Shown: positions 1 to 6,744 of the stretch, piece after piece | Layout of the letters: each line of letters begins with the position of its first letter | How positions within the stretch are numbered: the first letter of the stretch is position 1 | Assembly (NCBI GenBank): GCA_022361535.1 | Contig: JAKSAU010000047.1 | Coordinates: 1 to 10,431 of the forward strand | Source of the DNA: Desulfobacterales bacterium | Lineage (GTDB): Bacteria; Desulfobacterota; Desulfobacteria; Desulfobacterales; Desulfobacteraceae | DNA: 10,431 nucleotides | Direction: 5' to 3' | The notes under the pieces: generated by a model | Told to the model about the DNA's origin: nothing | Database searches by the model: none | The model's input: only the letters and a program-made list of their open reading frames with translations | Translations under genes and position numbers: made by a program

Positions 1-1
1 C

Positions 2-23
2 CCTCTTTTAACAAAAAAAGAGG
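2..23. terminator. Short inverted repeat at window edge, possible terminator
   Basis: An 8-base arm CCTCTTTT (2-9) pairs perfectly with AAAAGAGG (16-23) around a 6-base loop. It could be the hairpin of an intrinsic terminator for a gene beyond the left edge, or the last part of the leftward khpA transcript's 3' region. The neighbouring sequence is cut off by the window, so neither direction nor a U-tract can be judged. Confidence 0.3.
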
Positions 24-104
24 CATTTCAATTGGAATATCAAACCAAGAGATTATCTAAAAAAGATAAAATCAACTTTGTTTCTAATGCTGGCCGGACA
101 AATA

Positions 105-133
105 ACAAAGGCCGGTAAAAAACCGGCCTTTGT
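105..133 (-). terminator. 12-bp perfect hairpin downstream of khpA, probable terminator
   Basis: ACAAAGGCCGGT (105-116) is perfectly complementary to ACCGGCCTTTGT (122-133), leaving a 5-base A/T loop. The stem is GC-rich at its tip. It lies about 80 bases past the khpA stop codon, as expected for the end of the leftward transcript. On that strand the stem is followed only by TATTTG, a poor U-tract, so termination could be inefficient, or the hairpin could instead protect the 3' end of the message. A weaker 6-bp hairpin (ACCCTT/AAGGGT, about 159-180) sits between it and the gene. Confidence 0.55.
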
Positions 134-211
134 CTCGAGCGGTATACAAAGCTTTAATGACCCTTATAATCATAAAGGGTTAAACTAAGCCACTTCATTT
201 ATATGAAAAAG

Positions 212-442
212 TTATTCTACAATCTCCAGAATAACCCTTTTCTGCTCTTTGGCTGATGCGCATGACAATATGGTCCGCATGGCCTGGGCGGTTCTGCCCT
301 TTTTTCCAATTACTTTTCCTAAATCCTCTTTGGCTACGCGAAGTTCCAGCACAAGCGTCTGCTGGGCTTTAATCTCCTGTACATCGACTTGTTCGGGGTC
401 ATCAACCAGTGCCTGCGCGATAAACTTAATCAACTCTTTCAT
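212..442 (-). CDS. khpA: KhpA-type single KH-domain RNA-binding protein
   Basis: A 76-residue protein, the usual length for KhpA, made of one type II KH domain. The RNA-binding GxxG loop is seen as GKKG at residues 46-49 inside the characteristic VIGKKGRTAQAMR stretch; the N-terminal part (KELIKFIAQALVDDPEQV) is also typical. KhpA proteins bind RNA in the cytoplasm, often paired with KhpB/Jag, and affect cell-envelope and small-RNA functions in Gram-positives; the role in deltaproteobacteria is not established. The ATG at 442 was chosen because a strong AAAGGAG lies 8 bases upstream; a longer reading frame beginning with TTG at 463 would place that ribosome site inside the gene. KhpA is usually found between rpsP and rimM; here it is outside that operon and downstream of an Sm-like gene in the same direction (130-base gap), so co-transcription is possible. 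Confidence 0.9.
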   Translation of the reverse strand: MKELIKFIAQALVDDPEQVDVQEIKAQQTLVLELRVAKEDLGKVIGKKGRTAQAMRTILSCASAKEQKRVILEIVE

Positions 443-572
443 AACCTGATCTCCTTTAGCCAAGGTGATAATGAATAATGAATATGGTATTTAAGCTACA
501 ACTTTTAACTTATAGGGCTGACTAATCGGATTTATGGGGACAGCATACCATAAAAGACTATAATCACAAGGA

Positions 573-848
573 TTATTTCTGGTCTTCATCTGGTTCGACC
601 CATAAAATATGAGTTTTATTTACAAACAACGTTTTATGCTTTAGCGGATTTTCAACTCCTTTGTCGTAAAGAATCGCATTAAACAAGACGATAAACGCAT
701 CATTCGGGTCCCTGATAAGATCTGAAAGCCGCTCGTATCCAGGCTCACGAGCAATGTTTGCCTGGCCATTGATTAACGATCCGTCAATGAGCTTCAACCG
801 GACAATTCTTCCTTTCATATCTGTTGTCCTGGTTTTGCTGGTCTCCAT
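573..848 (-). CDS. Small Sm-like (LSm-fold) protein of unknown role
   Basis: A 91-residue protein. Residues 12-33 (KGRIVRLKLIDGSLINGQAN) resemble the first Sm motif, a beta-strand pair around a D-G turn; RLSDLI (40-45), AFIVLFNAILYD (51-62) and the closing LFVNKTHILWVEP (74-86) fit a compact all-beta barrel, as in the small uncharacterised proteobacterial families with the 'RLSD...FIVL.A...V.K..I.WVE' pattern (DUF6812-like, from memory). No signal peptide or membrane segment, so cytoplasmic. Binding of RNA is only an inference from fold resemblance; it is not Hfq, since the Hfq signature is absent. Start is uncertain: ATG at 848 is preceded by GGGGGT; TTG at 866 and ATG at 860 lack a ribosome site; ATG at 818, which begins MKGRIV, has AGGA about 9 bases upstream. 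Upstream of and co-directional with khpA. Confidence 0.75.
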   Translation of the reverse strand: METSKTRTTDMKGRIVRLKLIDGSLINGQANIAREPGYERLSDLIRDPNDAFIVLFNAILYDKGVENPLKHKTLFVNKTHILWVEPDEDQK

Positions 849-883
849 TGTGACCCCCATAAACAATTTTTATTGAGATTACA

Positions 884-916
884 CTATTATTGCCCAAATT
901 AGGCAAATGCTGTCAA
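884..916 (-). promoter_or_regulatory. Candidate sigma70 promoter for the Sm-like/khpA genes
   Basis: On the leftward strand a perfect -35 hexamer TTGACA (911-916) is followed after 17 bases by GCAATA (888-893), or after 19 bases by AATAAT (886-891), as the -10 element. It lies about 40 bases upstream of the preferred start codon. The -35 is ideal; the -10 is mediocre. Confidence 0.45.
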
Positions 917-968
917 GTTTATTTTAGTGTTTGTTCATTTATCTCAAATCATTTTAATTTCATTTTTC

Positions 969-996
969 TTGACATAAAAAAGAAATTTATTATTTT
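969..996 (+). promoter_or_regulatory. Candidate sigma70 promoter for the Fe-S scaffold gene
   Basis: TTGACA (969-974), a 16-base A/T-rich spacer, then TATTTT (991-996) as the -10. Transcription would start near 1003, leaving an untranslated leader of about 90 bases before the GTG start at 1094. Together with the leftward TTGACA at 911-916, it makes 867-1093 a divergent promoter region. Confidence 0.5.
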
Positions 997-1093
997 AGGA
1001 AGGTTATTGTATACATGAACCTTAAAATATTTTATTCCATTAGCCCGGTAAAATATTTTTGATTAAGTTAGGGCACAAAAGAGGGAAAGTTAA

Positions 1094-1519
1094 GTGGTCA
1101 CTGAAATAACAACATCAAATGCAGAACGTAAAATGCTGTCAGACGCCGGATATGCTGAACCGGCTATTGATTATTACATTGAAAAAAAATACATGGGCTC
1201 AATCGATAATGCAGACCAGATTTCCCAGAAAATAGGCTCCTGCGGCGATACCATGAAAATATATCTCAAAGTTGATGAAAACCAGATTATCCAGGATGCA
1301 AGATACGAAATCACCGGTTGCGCTGGAGCTATTTCAGCTGCCATGGCCGCCGTCGATCTGGTTAAAGGCAAAACCCTGGATCAGGCACTGGCAGTCAATG
1401 ACGGAGATGTTTTCCAGGTGCTGCAGAATATACCCGAGAAAAAGCATCACTGCATCCAGTTGGCAGTTAAAACAATGCATTTAGGGATTGAAGAGTTTAA
1501 ATCTGGAAACGCTTCTTAA
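1094..1519 (+). CDS. IscU/NifU-N-like iron-sulfur cluster scaffold protein
   Basis: A 141-residue cytoplasmic protein with the NifU N-terminal (IscU) fold. The three cluster-ligating cysteines are all present: Cys50 in SCGD, with the conserved Asp52 next to it; Cys76 in TGCAGA; and Cys120 in KKHHC. VKGKTLDQAL (90-99) matches the conserved helix after the second cysteine. Such proteins assemble Fe-S clusters and hand them to apoproteins, normally working with a cysteine desulfurase (IscS/NifS), but none is encoded next to it. The N-terminal 35 residues (GYAEPAIDYYIEKKYMGSID) take the place of the usual IscU start and resemble the extension seen in NifU-like proteins of anaerobes. Start is GTG at 1094, with GAGGGAAAG about 9 bases upstream. 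The 3' end overlaps the next gene by 32 bases. An active scaffold is likely because the ligands are intact; its client is unknown. Confidence 0.88.
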   Translation: MVTEITTSNAERKMLSDAGYAEPAIDYYIEKKYMGSIDNADQISQKIGSCGDTMKIYLKVDENQIIQDARYEITGCAGAISAAMAAVDLVKGKTLDQALAVNDGDVFQVLQNIPEKKHHCIQLAVKTMHLGIEEFKSGNAS

Positions 1520-2198
1520 ACATACTGCCTGTATTGTTCTTATCTGCGTTTCTTTTGTAACGGCCGGGTGTGTCTCTTCTGACTTTGGCGTAGAGACACT
1601 GGCCAAATCCGATATAAATCAGGTATCGGATATCCATATTGACCAGACAGTTCACCTCCTCAAAGCGCTTACCCGTAAGCTTTATAAAATGAATTCCGTT
1701 GAGTTGGCCAAAACACCTGGTGCAACTATTGATTCCCAAATTGAGAAGATCTTTCAATGCCCTACCCTGCCACCTGATCCTGTTCTGGAAGACAAAAAAA
1801 GTACTGATGCCATATTAATGGGATTTGAACCGGAATTTGAAGGTGACCGGGTATACGCAATCATGTATGGCCTGACGACCATGCTTCATATGGCGTACAA
1901 CGAAAAATGTGATTTGTTTTTACTGGATTTTCTGGAGGCTCAGAATCTGTACAACTCTGCCAGAAATATAGAAATTTTAGTCTGGCGCCTGAAAACACGG
2001 CGCACACCCGGCGGGTCACTTTATTTAACCACCAATATCTGCGATGGTCCGGTTCAGAATTTAAGCTTTGAAAGATTGTTCGGCAAACTGATATCACTCA
2101 CTGATACCATGGCATTGATTGTATCCGGCCGCGGGGACAGATTCATTAAGGAAGCTGTTCATATGGCTGGTATGGCTTTTCTCCCTGTCGGAATTTAA
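1488..2198 (+). CDS. Predicted lipoprotein of unknown function
   Basis: A 236-residue protein beginning with a lipoprotein-type signal: Lys/His residues (11-12), a hydrophobic core (14-24), then VTAGC with Cys28 as the likely lipidated residue (Thr at -3 is somewhat unusual). The mature part is alpha-helical looking, with conserved-looking stretches LLKALTRKLYKMN (57-69), IYGL-like YAIMYGLTTMLHMAYN (123-138), NARNIEILVWRLKT-like region (about 156-170) and a hydrophobic C-terminal end. I do not recognise a named domain; it resembles hypothetical lipoproteins of proteobacteria. It would sit on the periplasmic face of the inner or outer membrane; Ser29-Ser30 after the Cys gives no Asp retention signal. 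The start is TTG at 1488, the only start that keeps the signal peptide apart from unlikely codons such as CTG 1503; AGGG is only 1 base upstream of TTG, so the exact start is unsure. It overlaps the scaffold gene and is probably translationally coupled to it. Confidence 0.72.
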   Translation: MKSLNLETLLKHTACIVLICVSFVTAGCVSSDFGVETLAKSDINQVSDIHIDQTVHLLKALTRKLYKMNSVELAKTPGATIDSQIEKIFQCPTLPPDPVLEDKKSTDAILMGFEPEFEGDRVYAIMYGLTTMLHMAYNEKCDLFLLDFLEAQNLYNSARNIEILVWRLKTRRTPGGSLYLTTNICDGPVQNLSFERLFGKLISLTDTMALIVSGRGDRFIKEAVHMAGMAFLPVGI

Positions 2199-2231
2199 CC
2201 ACCCTAAGCATAACGCTCGAACTCATTTACC

Positions 2232-4052
2232 TCACAACATATTTGAAAATCGATCAACCTGGCTTTGATAGTACTCTTTTTTTTCAGATGCAAGGGCAAG
2301 TGCCTGCTTGGCTGCATCCAGTGCCTCAGGAGTTCGCTGATTTGCAAATAAAGCCTCTGCATAGGTATCAAGTATATATGCATCCTGCTTGATGTCCCGG
2401 GCACGGGATGCAAGTTCCAATGCACGTTCGGGATCACGTAATTCCTCTTTAGGGCAGGTAACCAGAAGCCAGGCAAGATTGTTTAGTGCATGGACATTTT
2501 CAGGGTCAATTCGGATTACATTTTCATAAGCGTCCCTGGCCTGTTCGTAAAGACTCGCATTGTAATAATAGTCTCCCACCTGGACATACAAATCCGAGTT
2601 CTCAGGATCAACGGCTAACTCCTGGGTTAAAATTTTTCCGGCAATATACTGGCTGAAAGGTTCATTCAAACGTCCGTAGCTGATGCTGTAGCCAAGGAAA
2701 AACACCAGACCGACCACCAGGGCATAGCCAAATATCATTTTTTTTACCCTGCTGTGATGTTGGTCTATCAGTGCAGGATTTTCCCTGCATTCTTCTAAAA
2801 ATCTAATACGCTGACCAATGCTGAAGTGGTGCCAGTTGGGCTTATCAATAGACTGACGGCTCAAAGAGGCAATCTTGTAAAATGTAGAGATTAAGGCAGA
2901 AGGGCTACGTTGAAATTTAAAAATATGAATATCTGCCTGACGCTCAAAGTGACGCATAAAAAAACCAAATATAAACCTGAAATAAAGTACAAAAACAACT
3001 ATCAATCCTGAACAGATCATTATTGGGTGGGCAGTTGACCGCTCTATTCCGACAAAAGCCATGACGTCGTAAAGGGGTCGAGCCACATAGGCAAGGAACA
3101 TAAGTGGTTCAAAGAATACAAAATTGCATGCGATAAACCCCGCAAAGAAAAATAGATAAAAGAGCATATGATGATAGTGGACATGCCCGATCTCATGCAG
3201 GATAACCCCCTTGACCTCTTCATCATCTAAAGAATTTAAAAGGGCCGGGGTAACCAATATATAGCGGTAACGCCCCACAATACCCATGACCCCGGCAGTG
3301 ATCATGGTGCCGCCGAATAGCTCCCATTTTAAAATATTCCTGTATTTCAGGCCTGCCTGCCTGCAGGTTTCTTCTATACGATCTCTTGCATAGCCGGGAG
3401 TAAGGGGGCGGCATCCCCATAACCTTTGAATCAGCACCGGTCCGAATACGGACACAGCCGTTAAAAAGATCATGATATACAGTACTTCGCCCGTTGTGGA
3501 TTCAAAGAAATGCTTGGCCCAGTCAAAGGGCAGCATCACTATAACATCAGCTAAAAGAGAGAGAACACACCAGGGTAGAAGGGCCGGCAGGGAAAAGGCA
3601 ATATTGGAAAAAATAAAAGATTTTTTAGTTAAATTTCCCGGGAAATACCGTTTCTGGATACGGTAAGCGGCATTCCAAATGAGTACCAGGTAAAAAAGAA
3701 AAATACCTAAAAAAAGAAGCGCCTCAAGGGTTGGTACCCATTGGAAGAGAATAAAGTCCGCCAACAGGAAATTGAGGCGATAAATATAGATATTGGCTGC
3801 AAATAGCATTAAGGCCAGCACAGAAAGCCTTGAGATAGTCCTGTTGACCCGCTGGTCCATACCTGCAAAGGATAATCCAACCTCCTGTCTTGACAACCGC
3901 CTGAATGAAAAATGGCAAACCATGGCAAAAATCACCCCGGATGCCAGGCAGAAATAAATACCTCCAATATCAATACTGTCTGGTTTGTCAAACAGTTCGG
4001 ACGTGGTGTAAATCACCAGGGCGATCAAAAAATATAAAAAATTTGAAAACAT
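2232..4052 (-). CDS. Multipass M48 family metallopeptidase with C-terminal TPR tail
   Basis: A 606-residue inner-membrane protein. Roughly nine hydrophobic segments are spread over residues 1-210, 296-366 and 437-458. The zinc site of M48 (HtpX/Ste24/OMA1-like) peptidases is complete: HEIGH at 286-290, with the third ligand expected at Glu370 in FERQAD; HFSIGQRIRFLE (409-420) matches the conserved late motif of the family. Residues about 485-585 form tetratricopeptide-like helices (SDLYVQVGDYYYNA..., VHALNNLAWLL..., AYILDTYAEALF...), a protein-interaction tail that plain HtpX (about 290 residues) lacks. Likely role: quality control or processing of membrane or envelope proteins; the substrate is not evident. 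ATG at 4052 has AAAGG about 8 bases upstream, overlapping the NUDIX stop codon, and only 12 bases separate the two genes, so they form one operon. It converges on the lipoprotein gene with just 33 bases between stops and no clear terminator. Confidence 0.9.
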   Translation of the reverse strand: MFSNFLYFLIALVIYTTSELFDKPDSIDIGGIYFCLASGVIFAMVCHFSFRRLSRQEVGLSFAGMDQRVNRTISRLSVLALMLFAANIYIYRLNFLLADFILFQWVPTLEALLFLGIFLFYLVLIWNAAYRIQKRYFPGNLTKKSFIFSNIAFSLPALLPWCVLSLLADVIVMLPFDWAKHFFESTTGEVLYIMIFLTAVSVFGPVLIQRLWGCRPLTPGYARDRIEETCRQAGLKYRNILKWELFGGTMITAGVMGIVGRYRYILVTPALLNSLDDEEVKGVILHEIGHVHYHHMLFYLFFFAGFIACNFVFFEPLMFLAYVARPLYDVMAFVGIERSTAHPIMICSGLIVVFVLYFRFIFGFFMRHFERQADIHIFKFQRSPSALISTFYKIASLSRQSIDKPNWHHFSIGQRIRFLEECRENPALIDQHHSRVKKMIFGYALVVGLVFFLGYSISYGRLNEPFSQYIAGKILTQELAVDPENSDLYVQVGDYYYNASLYEQARDAYENVIRIDPENVHALNNLAWLLVTCPKEELRDPERALELASRARDIKQDAYILDTYAEALFANQRTPEALDAAKQALALASEKKEYYQSQVDRFSNML

Positions 4053-4064
4053 ATATTTAGCCTT

Positions 4065-4619
4065 TTACAACACCTGACCTGTGGCAGCGAATCGGTCCAG
4101 AACAATCCAGGTTTTGACGTCAAACAAAAGATCTGTCCTTGCAATAAGTTCCATGGCGTCTTGCTTGGAAACCAATATGACTTCAATCTGTTCAGAACCC
4201 TGGTTATGATCTGTACAGGGAATGCCTTTACACTCTACATACAAAAGACTGATACTCTCGTCTGTCATACCTGAAGAAGAAAAAATCGGCGGGCTTTCTC
4301 TGAGCACCTTGCCCACAGAAAGCCCGGTCTCTTCATAGAGTTCGCGCTCACCTGCCTTGGCAATACTTTCACCGGCATCTACGAGGCCTGCTGGAAAGCC
4401 GTATTGTACACCTGCCAAAGGCACACGGAACTCTTTGATAAGCACCAGCTTGTCTTCTTCAGTATGATAAGGAACCACAACCACTGCATCAGGCCGGTTT
4501 GTGTTACCCCGTGAGGCATAAATCCAGTTCTTATCAGTCTCGTTCCGGTCTTTATACTGAGTAGACACCAGGTTCAAATAGGTGTAATCGGTTATTTTCT
4601 TTGTGCTGCAGATCTTCAC
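4065..4619 (-). CDS. NUDIX hydrolase, ADP-ribose pyrophosphatase-like
   Basis: A 184-residue cytoplasmic enzyme with a perfect NUDIX box at residues 78-100: G78, five residues, E84, seven residues, then RELYEETGL (92-100), which binds the catalytic Mg2+. The upstream part (AVVVVPYH, KLVLIKEFRVPL, YGFPAGLVDAGE) and the downstream SSSGMTDESISLLYVE (114-129) are typical of the ADP-ribose/nucleoside-diphosphate-sugar pyrophosphatase branch, which splits such compounds to AMP plus a sugar phosphate. The exact substrate cannot be read from sequence. GTG at 4619 is the start: AAGGAG lies 6-7 bases upstream. It is followed after 12 bases by the M48 peptidase gene, suggesting joint expression, though no functional link is obvious. 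The 121-base gap upstream contains a weak 5-bp GGGGT/ACCCC hairpin (about 4657-4674) and no convincing promoter. Confidence 0.92.
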   Translation of the reverse strand: MKICSTKKITDYTYLNLVSTQYKDRNETDKNWIYASRGNTNRPDAVVVVPYHTEEDKLVLIKEFRVPLAGVQYGFPAGLVDAGESIAKAGERELYEETGLSVGKVLRESPPIFSSSGMTDESISLLYVECKGIPCTDHNQGSEQIEVILVSKQDAMELIARTDLLFDVKTWIVLDRFAATGQVL

Positions 4620-4740
4620 AATTATCTCCTTAGGGCAAAATAAGCACGAAAGGGGTAAAATACCACCCCAGAGAACTGGAGTTTTACAAAGATCGAGCCA
4701 AATGACAAGAAAATTAACCTTAAGAAAGGCTGTAGAATGG

Positions 4741-5400
4741 TTAGATATACATCAAATAATTAAAGGAAAGCCAAAAATGAGATGCACTGCCCAGAATCAC
4801 AAAACAATGCCAGATTTCATGAAACCCAAACACCTTGGGAAAAGGGTCTGGCCACTTTGTAGCATAAACAAGAGCGCCTACACTATAGAACAACCCGCCC
4901 AGTGCCAGCCATAACAATGCCATGGGTTCAAGGGTTTTCACCAATGGATATATGGCCACGACACACAACCACCCCATGGTCAGATAAATAAGGGTTGAGA
5001 TCCACCTTGGTGCATTCATAAAGAAAATTTTTAAGAATATCCCGGCGATCGCAATTCCCCAAACCGTACCAAAAAGACTCCATCCCCAGGGTCCGCGAAG
5101 CGGTACAAGGCATAAAGGGGTGTAGGACCCGGCTATGACCATAAAAATCATAATATGGTCGATGCGGCGAAAAATCATCAACGCTTTTTCGGAAATACGA
5201 AGGGCATGGTAGAGGCAGCTTGACGTATACATCAAAATCAAGGTAGCCCCGAAAATAGAAAAAGATACCACATGCCAGACATCAGCCCGTAACGAGGCAA
5301 AAACAACCATCAGAGTGAGTGCTGCAATTGATCCCAATGCCCCTGCACCATGAGAAATCGCGTTAACCGGTTCCCTTAATATTTTGCTGTATACACACAT
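4741..5400 (-). CDS. trhA: TrhA/hemolysin III family (PAQR-like) membrane protein
   Basis: A 219-residue integral membrane protein of about seven helices, the standard size for bacterial hemolysin III (YqfA/TrhA) proteins. All signature residues of the PAQR/HlyIII metal site are visible: EPVNAISHG at the N-terminus (His17), SSCLYH (Ser61, His65), RRIDH (Asp81-His82), and near the end HEIWH (194-198) with a further His208. Despite the historic name, bacterial members are linked to membrane homeostasis (fatty-acid/membrane fluidity) rather than proven haemolysis; PAQR relatives have a zinc-dependent hydrolase-like site. The start ATG at 5400 lacks a clear ribosome site (upstream bases are AT-rich), so the start is less certain, but the reading frame begins at the family's conserved N-terminus. 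It is upstream of the NUDIX and M48 genes in the same direction; shared transcription is possible across the 121-base gap. Confidence 0.92.
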   Translation of the reverse strand: MCVYSKILREPVNAISHGAGALGSIAALTLMVVFASLRADVWHVVSFSIFGATLILMYTSSCLYHALRISEKALMIFRRIDHIMIFMVIAGSYTPLCLVPLRGPWGWSLFGTVWGIAIAGIFLKIFFMNAPRWISTLIYLTMGWLCVVAIYPLVKTLEPMALLWLALGGLFYSVGALVYATKWPDPFPKVFGFHEIWHCFVILGSASHFWLSFNYLMYI

Positions 5401-5410
5401 AATTGATGAT

Positions 5411-5438
5411 TTTTAATCACGAGAATACTTTTCTTCAA
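5411..5438 (-). promoter_or_regulatory. Weak candidate promoter for trhA
   Basis: On the leftward strand TTGAAG (5433-5438), a 16-base spacer and TTAAAA (5411-5416) form a passable but weak -35/-10 pair, 10 to 40 bases before the trhA start. The stretch is so AT-rich that such matches are expected by chance; a start site this close would leave almost no leader. Confidence 0.22.
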
Positions 5439-5571
5439 CACACCTAAAAGGGTATTTACATTTTTTTTACCAAAACCACCTAAATCTACTACCAAGCAAG
5501 CTACATTTTTGTAATAAAACTTAATCTCTTTACAACTGACTCATAAAAATCAAACCATTCCATAAAACTTC

Positions 5572-5599
5572 TTGAAAATTTGTGGTGGTGTGCTAATAG
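5572..5599 (+). promoter_or_regulatory. Candidate sigma70 promoter of the aap operon
   Basis: TTGAAA (5572-5577), a 16-base spacer containing a TGTGGTGGTGTG stretch, and TAATAG (5594-5599) as the -10. Transcription would start near 5606, about 54 bases before the aapJ ATG. A 10-base direct repeat AAAATTTGTG (5575-5584 and 5621-5630) overlaps the -35 and recurs downstream of the start site; it might be regulator half-sites or just AT-rich coincidence. Confidence 0.45.
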
Positions 5600-5659
5600 T
5601 GGCAAAGGTTTTCGTAATTTAAAATTTGTGTCCAATTTTTGCTAAGGAGGGAAGTCTTT

Positions 5660-6673
5660 ATGAAAATGTTAAAAACTCTTGCAACCTGTATCACCGTCCT
5701 GGCCATGGCTGCTGTAGCATCTGCCGGCACCCTTGATGAAGTAAAAGCCAGAGGTTACATCAAAGCCGGTGTAAACGGCAGTGTATTCGGTTTTTCAATG
5801 CCTGATGACAAAGGTGAATGGAAAGGCCTTGATGTGGATACAGCAAAAGCAGTTGCCGCCGCTGTATTCGGTGATGCATCCAAGGTTAAATTTTCCGCAC
5901 TGACTGCGGTACAGCGCCTGCCAGCCCTCCAGTCAAAAGAAATTGATGTTCTTTGCAGAAACACCACCCAGACCCTTTCCAGAGAAACTAAATCCGGTCT
6001 AAATTTCGCACAGGTTAACTACTATGACGGTCAGGGTTTCCTTATCCCCAAGAAATTGGGCGTAAAAAGCGCAAAAGAACTTGACGGCGCGACAGTTTGT
6101 GTTCTCCCCGGTACCACAACCGAAATGAATGCAGCTGACTATTTCAGAACCAACGGTATGAAATGGTCCCCGGTTGTTATTGAAAATACTGCCGAACTTA
6201 ACAAAGCCTTTTTTGCAGGACGTTGTGATGTACTGACCTCTGACGCCTCTCAGCTGGCTGCCCAGAGATCTGTAGCTCCAAACCCCTCCGATTATGAACT
6301 GCTTCCTGAAATCATCTCAAAAGAGCCGCTTTGCCCGGTTGTCAGACATGGCGACGACCAGTGGTACGATATCGTTAATTGGACTGTAATGGCGATGATC
6401 CAGGCTGAAGAATTCGGCATTAATTCCAAAAATGTTGACGAAATGATGAAATCCGCTAACCCCGGAATCAAACGCTTCTTGGGCGTTACTCCAGGTATGG
6501 GTGCCCAGATGGGTCTTGATGACAAATGGGCTTATAACATCGTAAAACAGGTCGGTAATTATGGTGAAGTATTTGACCGTAATATCGGTCCTGACACTCC
6601 TCTTGCACTTCAACGTGGTCTCAACGCCCTCTGGACAGAAGGCGGCCTGATGTACGCATCCCCCATTAGATAG
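5660..6673 (+). CDS. aapJ: General L-amino-acid ABC transporter, periplasmic binding protein AapJ
   Basis: A 337-residue precursor; residues 1-22 are a Sec signal peptide (KMLK, hydrophobic core, ASA before Gly23). The mature protein has the two-lobed type II binding-protein fold of the polar amino-acid class: TLDEVKARGYIKAGVNG at the start, GFSMPDDKGEWKGLDVD (44-60), the AapJ hallmark RNTTQTLSRE (100-109), YYDGQGFLIPK (121-131), LPGTTTE (149-155), and RCDVLTSDASQLA (188-200). By family analogy it captures L-amino acids, often glutamate/aspartate and others, and delivers them to the AapQM channel. Length equals known AapJ proteins. ATG at 5660 is chosen because AAGGAGGG lies 8-10 bases before it; the longer frame from TTG 5639 would include the ribosome site. 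Three cysteines beyond the signal-peptide one (99, 147, 189) plus Cys225 are noted. First gene of a four-gene operon; 71 bases and a strong stem-loop separate it from aapQ. Confidence 0.95.
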   Translation: MKMLKTLATCITVLAMAAVASAGTLDEVKARGYIKAGVNGSVFGFSMPDDKGEWKGLDVDTAKAVAAAVFGDASKVKFSALTAVQRLPALQSKEIDVLCRNTTQTLSRETKSGLNFAQVNYYDGQGFLIPKKLGVKSAKELDGATVCVLPGTTTEMNAADYFRTNGMKWSPVVIENTAELNKAFFAGRCDVLTSDASQLAAQRSVAPNPSDYELLPEIISKEPLCPVVRHGDDQWYDIVNWTVMAMIQAEEFGINSKNVDEMMKSANPGIKRFLGVTPGMGAQMGLDDKWAYNIVKQVGNYGEVFDRNIGPDTPLALQRGLNALWTEGGLMYASPIR

Positions 6674-6688
6674 TTTATTTAACCTTTC

Positions 6689-6722
6689 AGCAGGACCTGT
6701 TCCACTTGGGGCAGGTCCTGCT
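6689..6722 (+). promoter_or_regulatory. Intercistronic stem-loop between aapJ and aapQ
   Basis: AGCAGGACCTG (6689-6699) pairs perfectly with CAGGTCCTGCT (6712-6722). The helix continues inward through two G-U pairs and two C-G pairs to an ACTT tetraloop (6704-6707), giving about 15 base pairs. No U-tract follows, so it is unlikely to be a full terminator. Placed right after a binding-protein gene, it fits the known role of such hairpins (as after malE) in protecting the upstream message from 3' exonucleases, so that more AapJ than permease is made. Partial termination is the alternative. Confidence 0.75.
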
Positions 6723-6744
6723 CAGCCCAAAGCGTTATAAAAAC

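Noticed and set aside
443..463. Longer khpA start at TTG 463
   Set aside because: It would place the strong AAAGGAG ribosome site inside the coding region; the ATG at 442 matches the family length.
4603..4914. Rightward frame of 103 codons with a protein-like piece (MTRKLTLRKAVEWLD) at about 4701-4775
   Set aside because: Most of it is antisense to the trhA and NUDIX genes, both of which have full family motifs. The protein-like piece lies in the short gap and has no good ribosome site, so it is most likely chance.
5600..5615. TGGCA resembling a sigma54 -24 element upstream of aapJ
   Set aside because: The GC of the -12 element is not at the required 10-base spacing from GG; the bases there are CG.
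5639..5659. Longer aapJ start at TTG 5639
   Set aside because: It would include the AAGGAGGG ribosome site as codons and put extra charged residues before a signal peptide that is complete from 5660.
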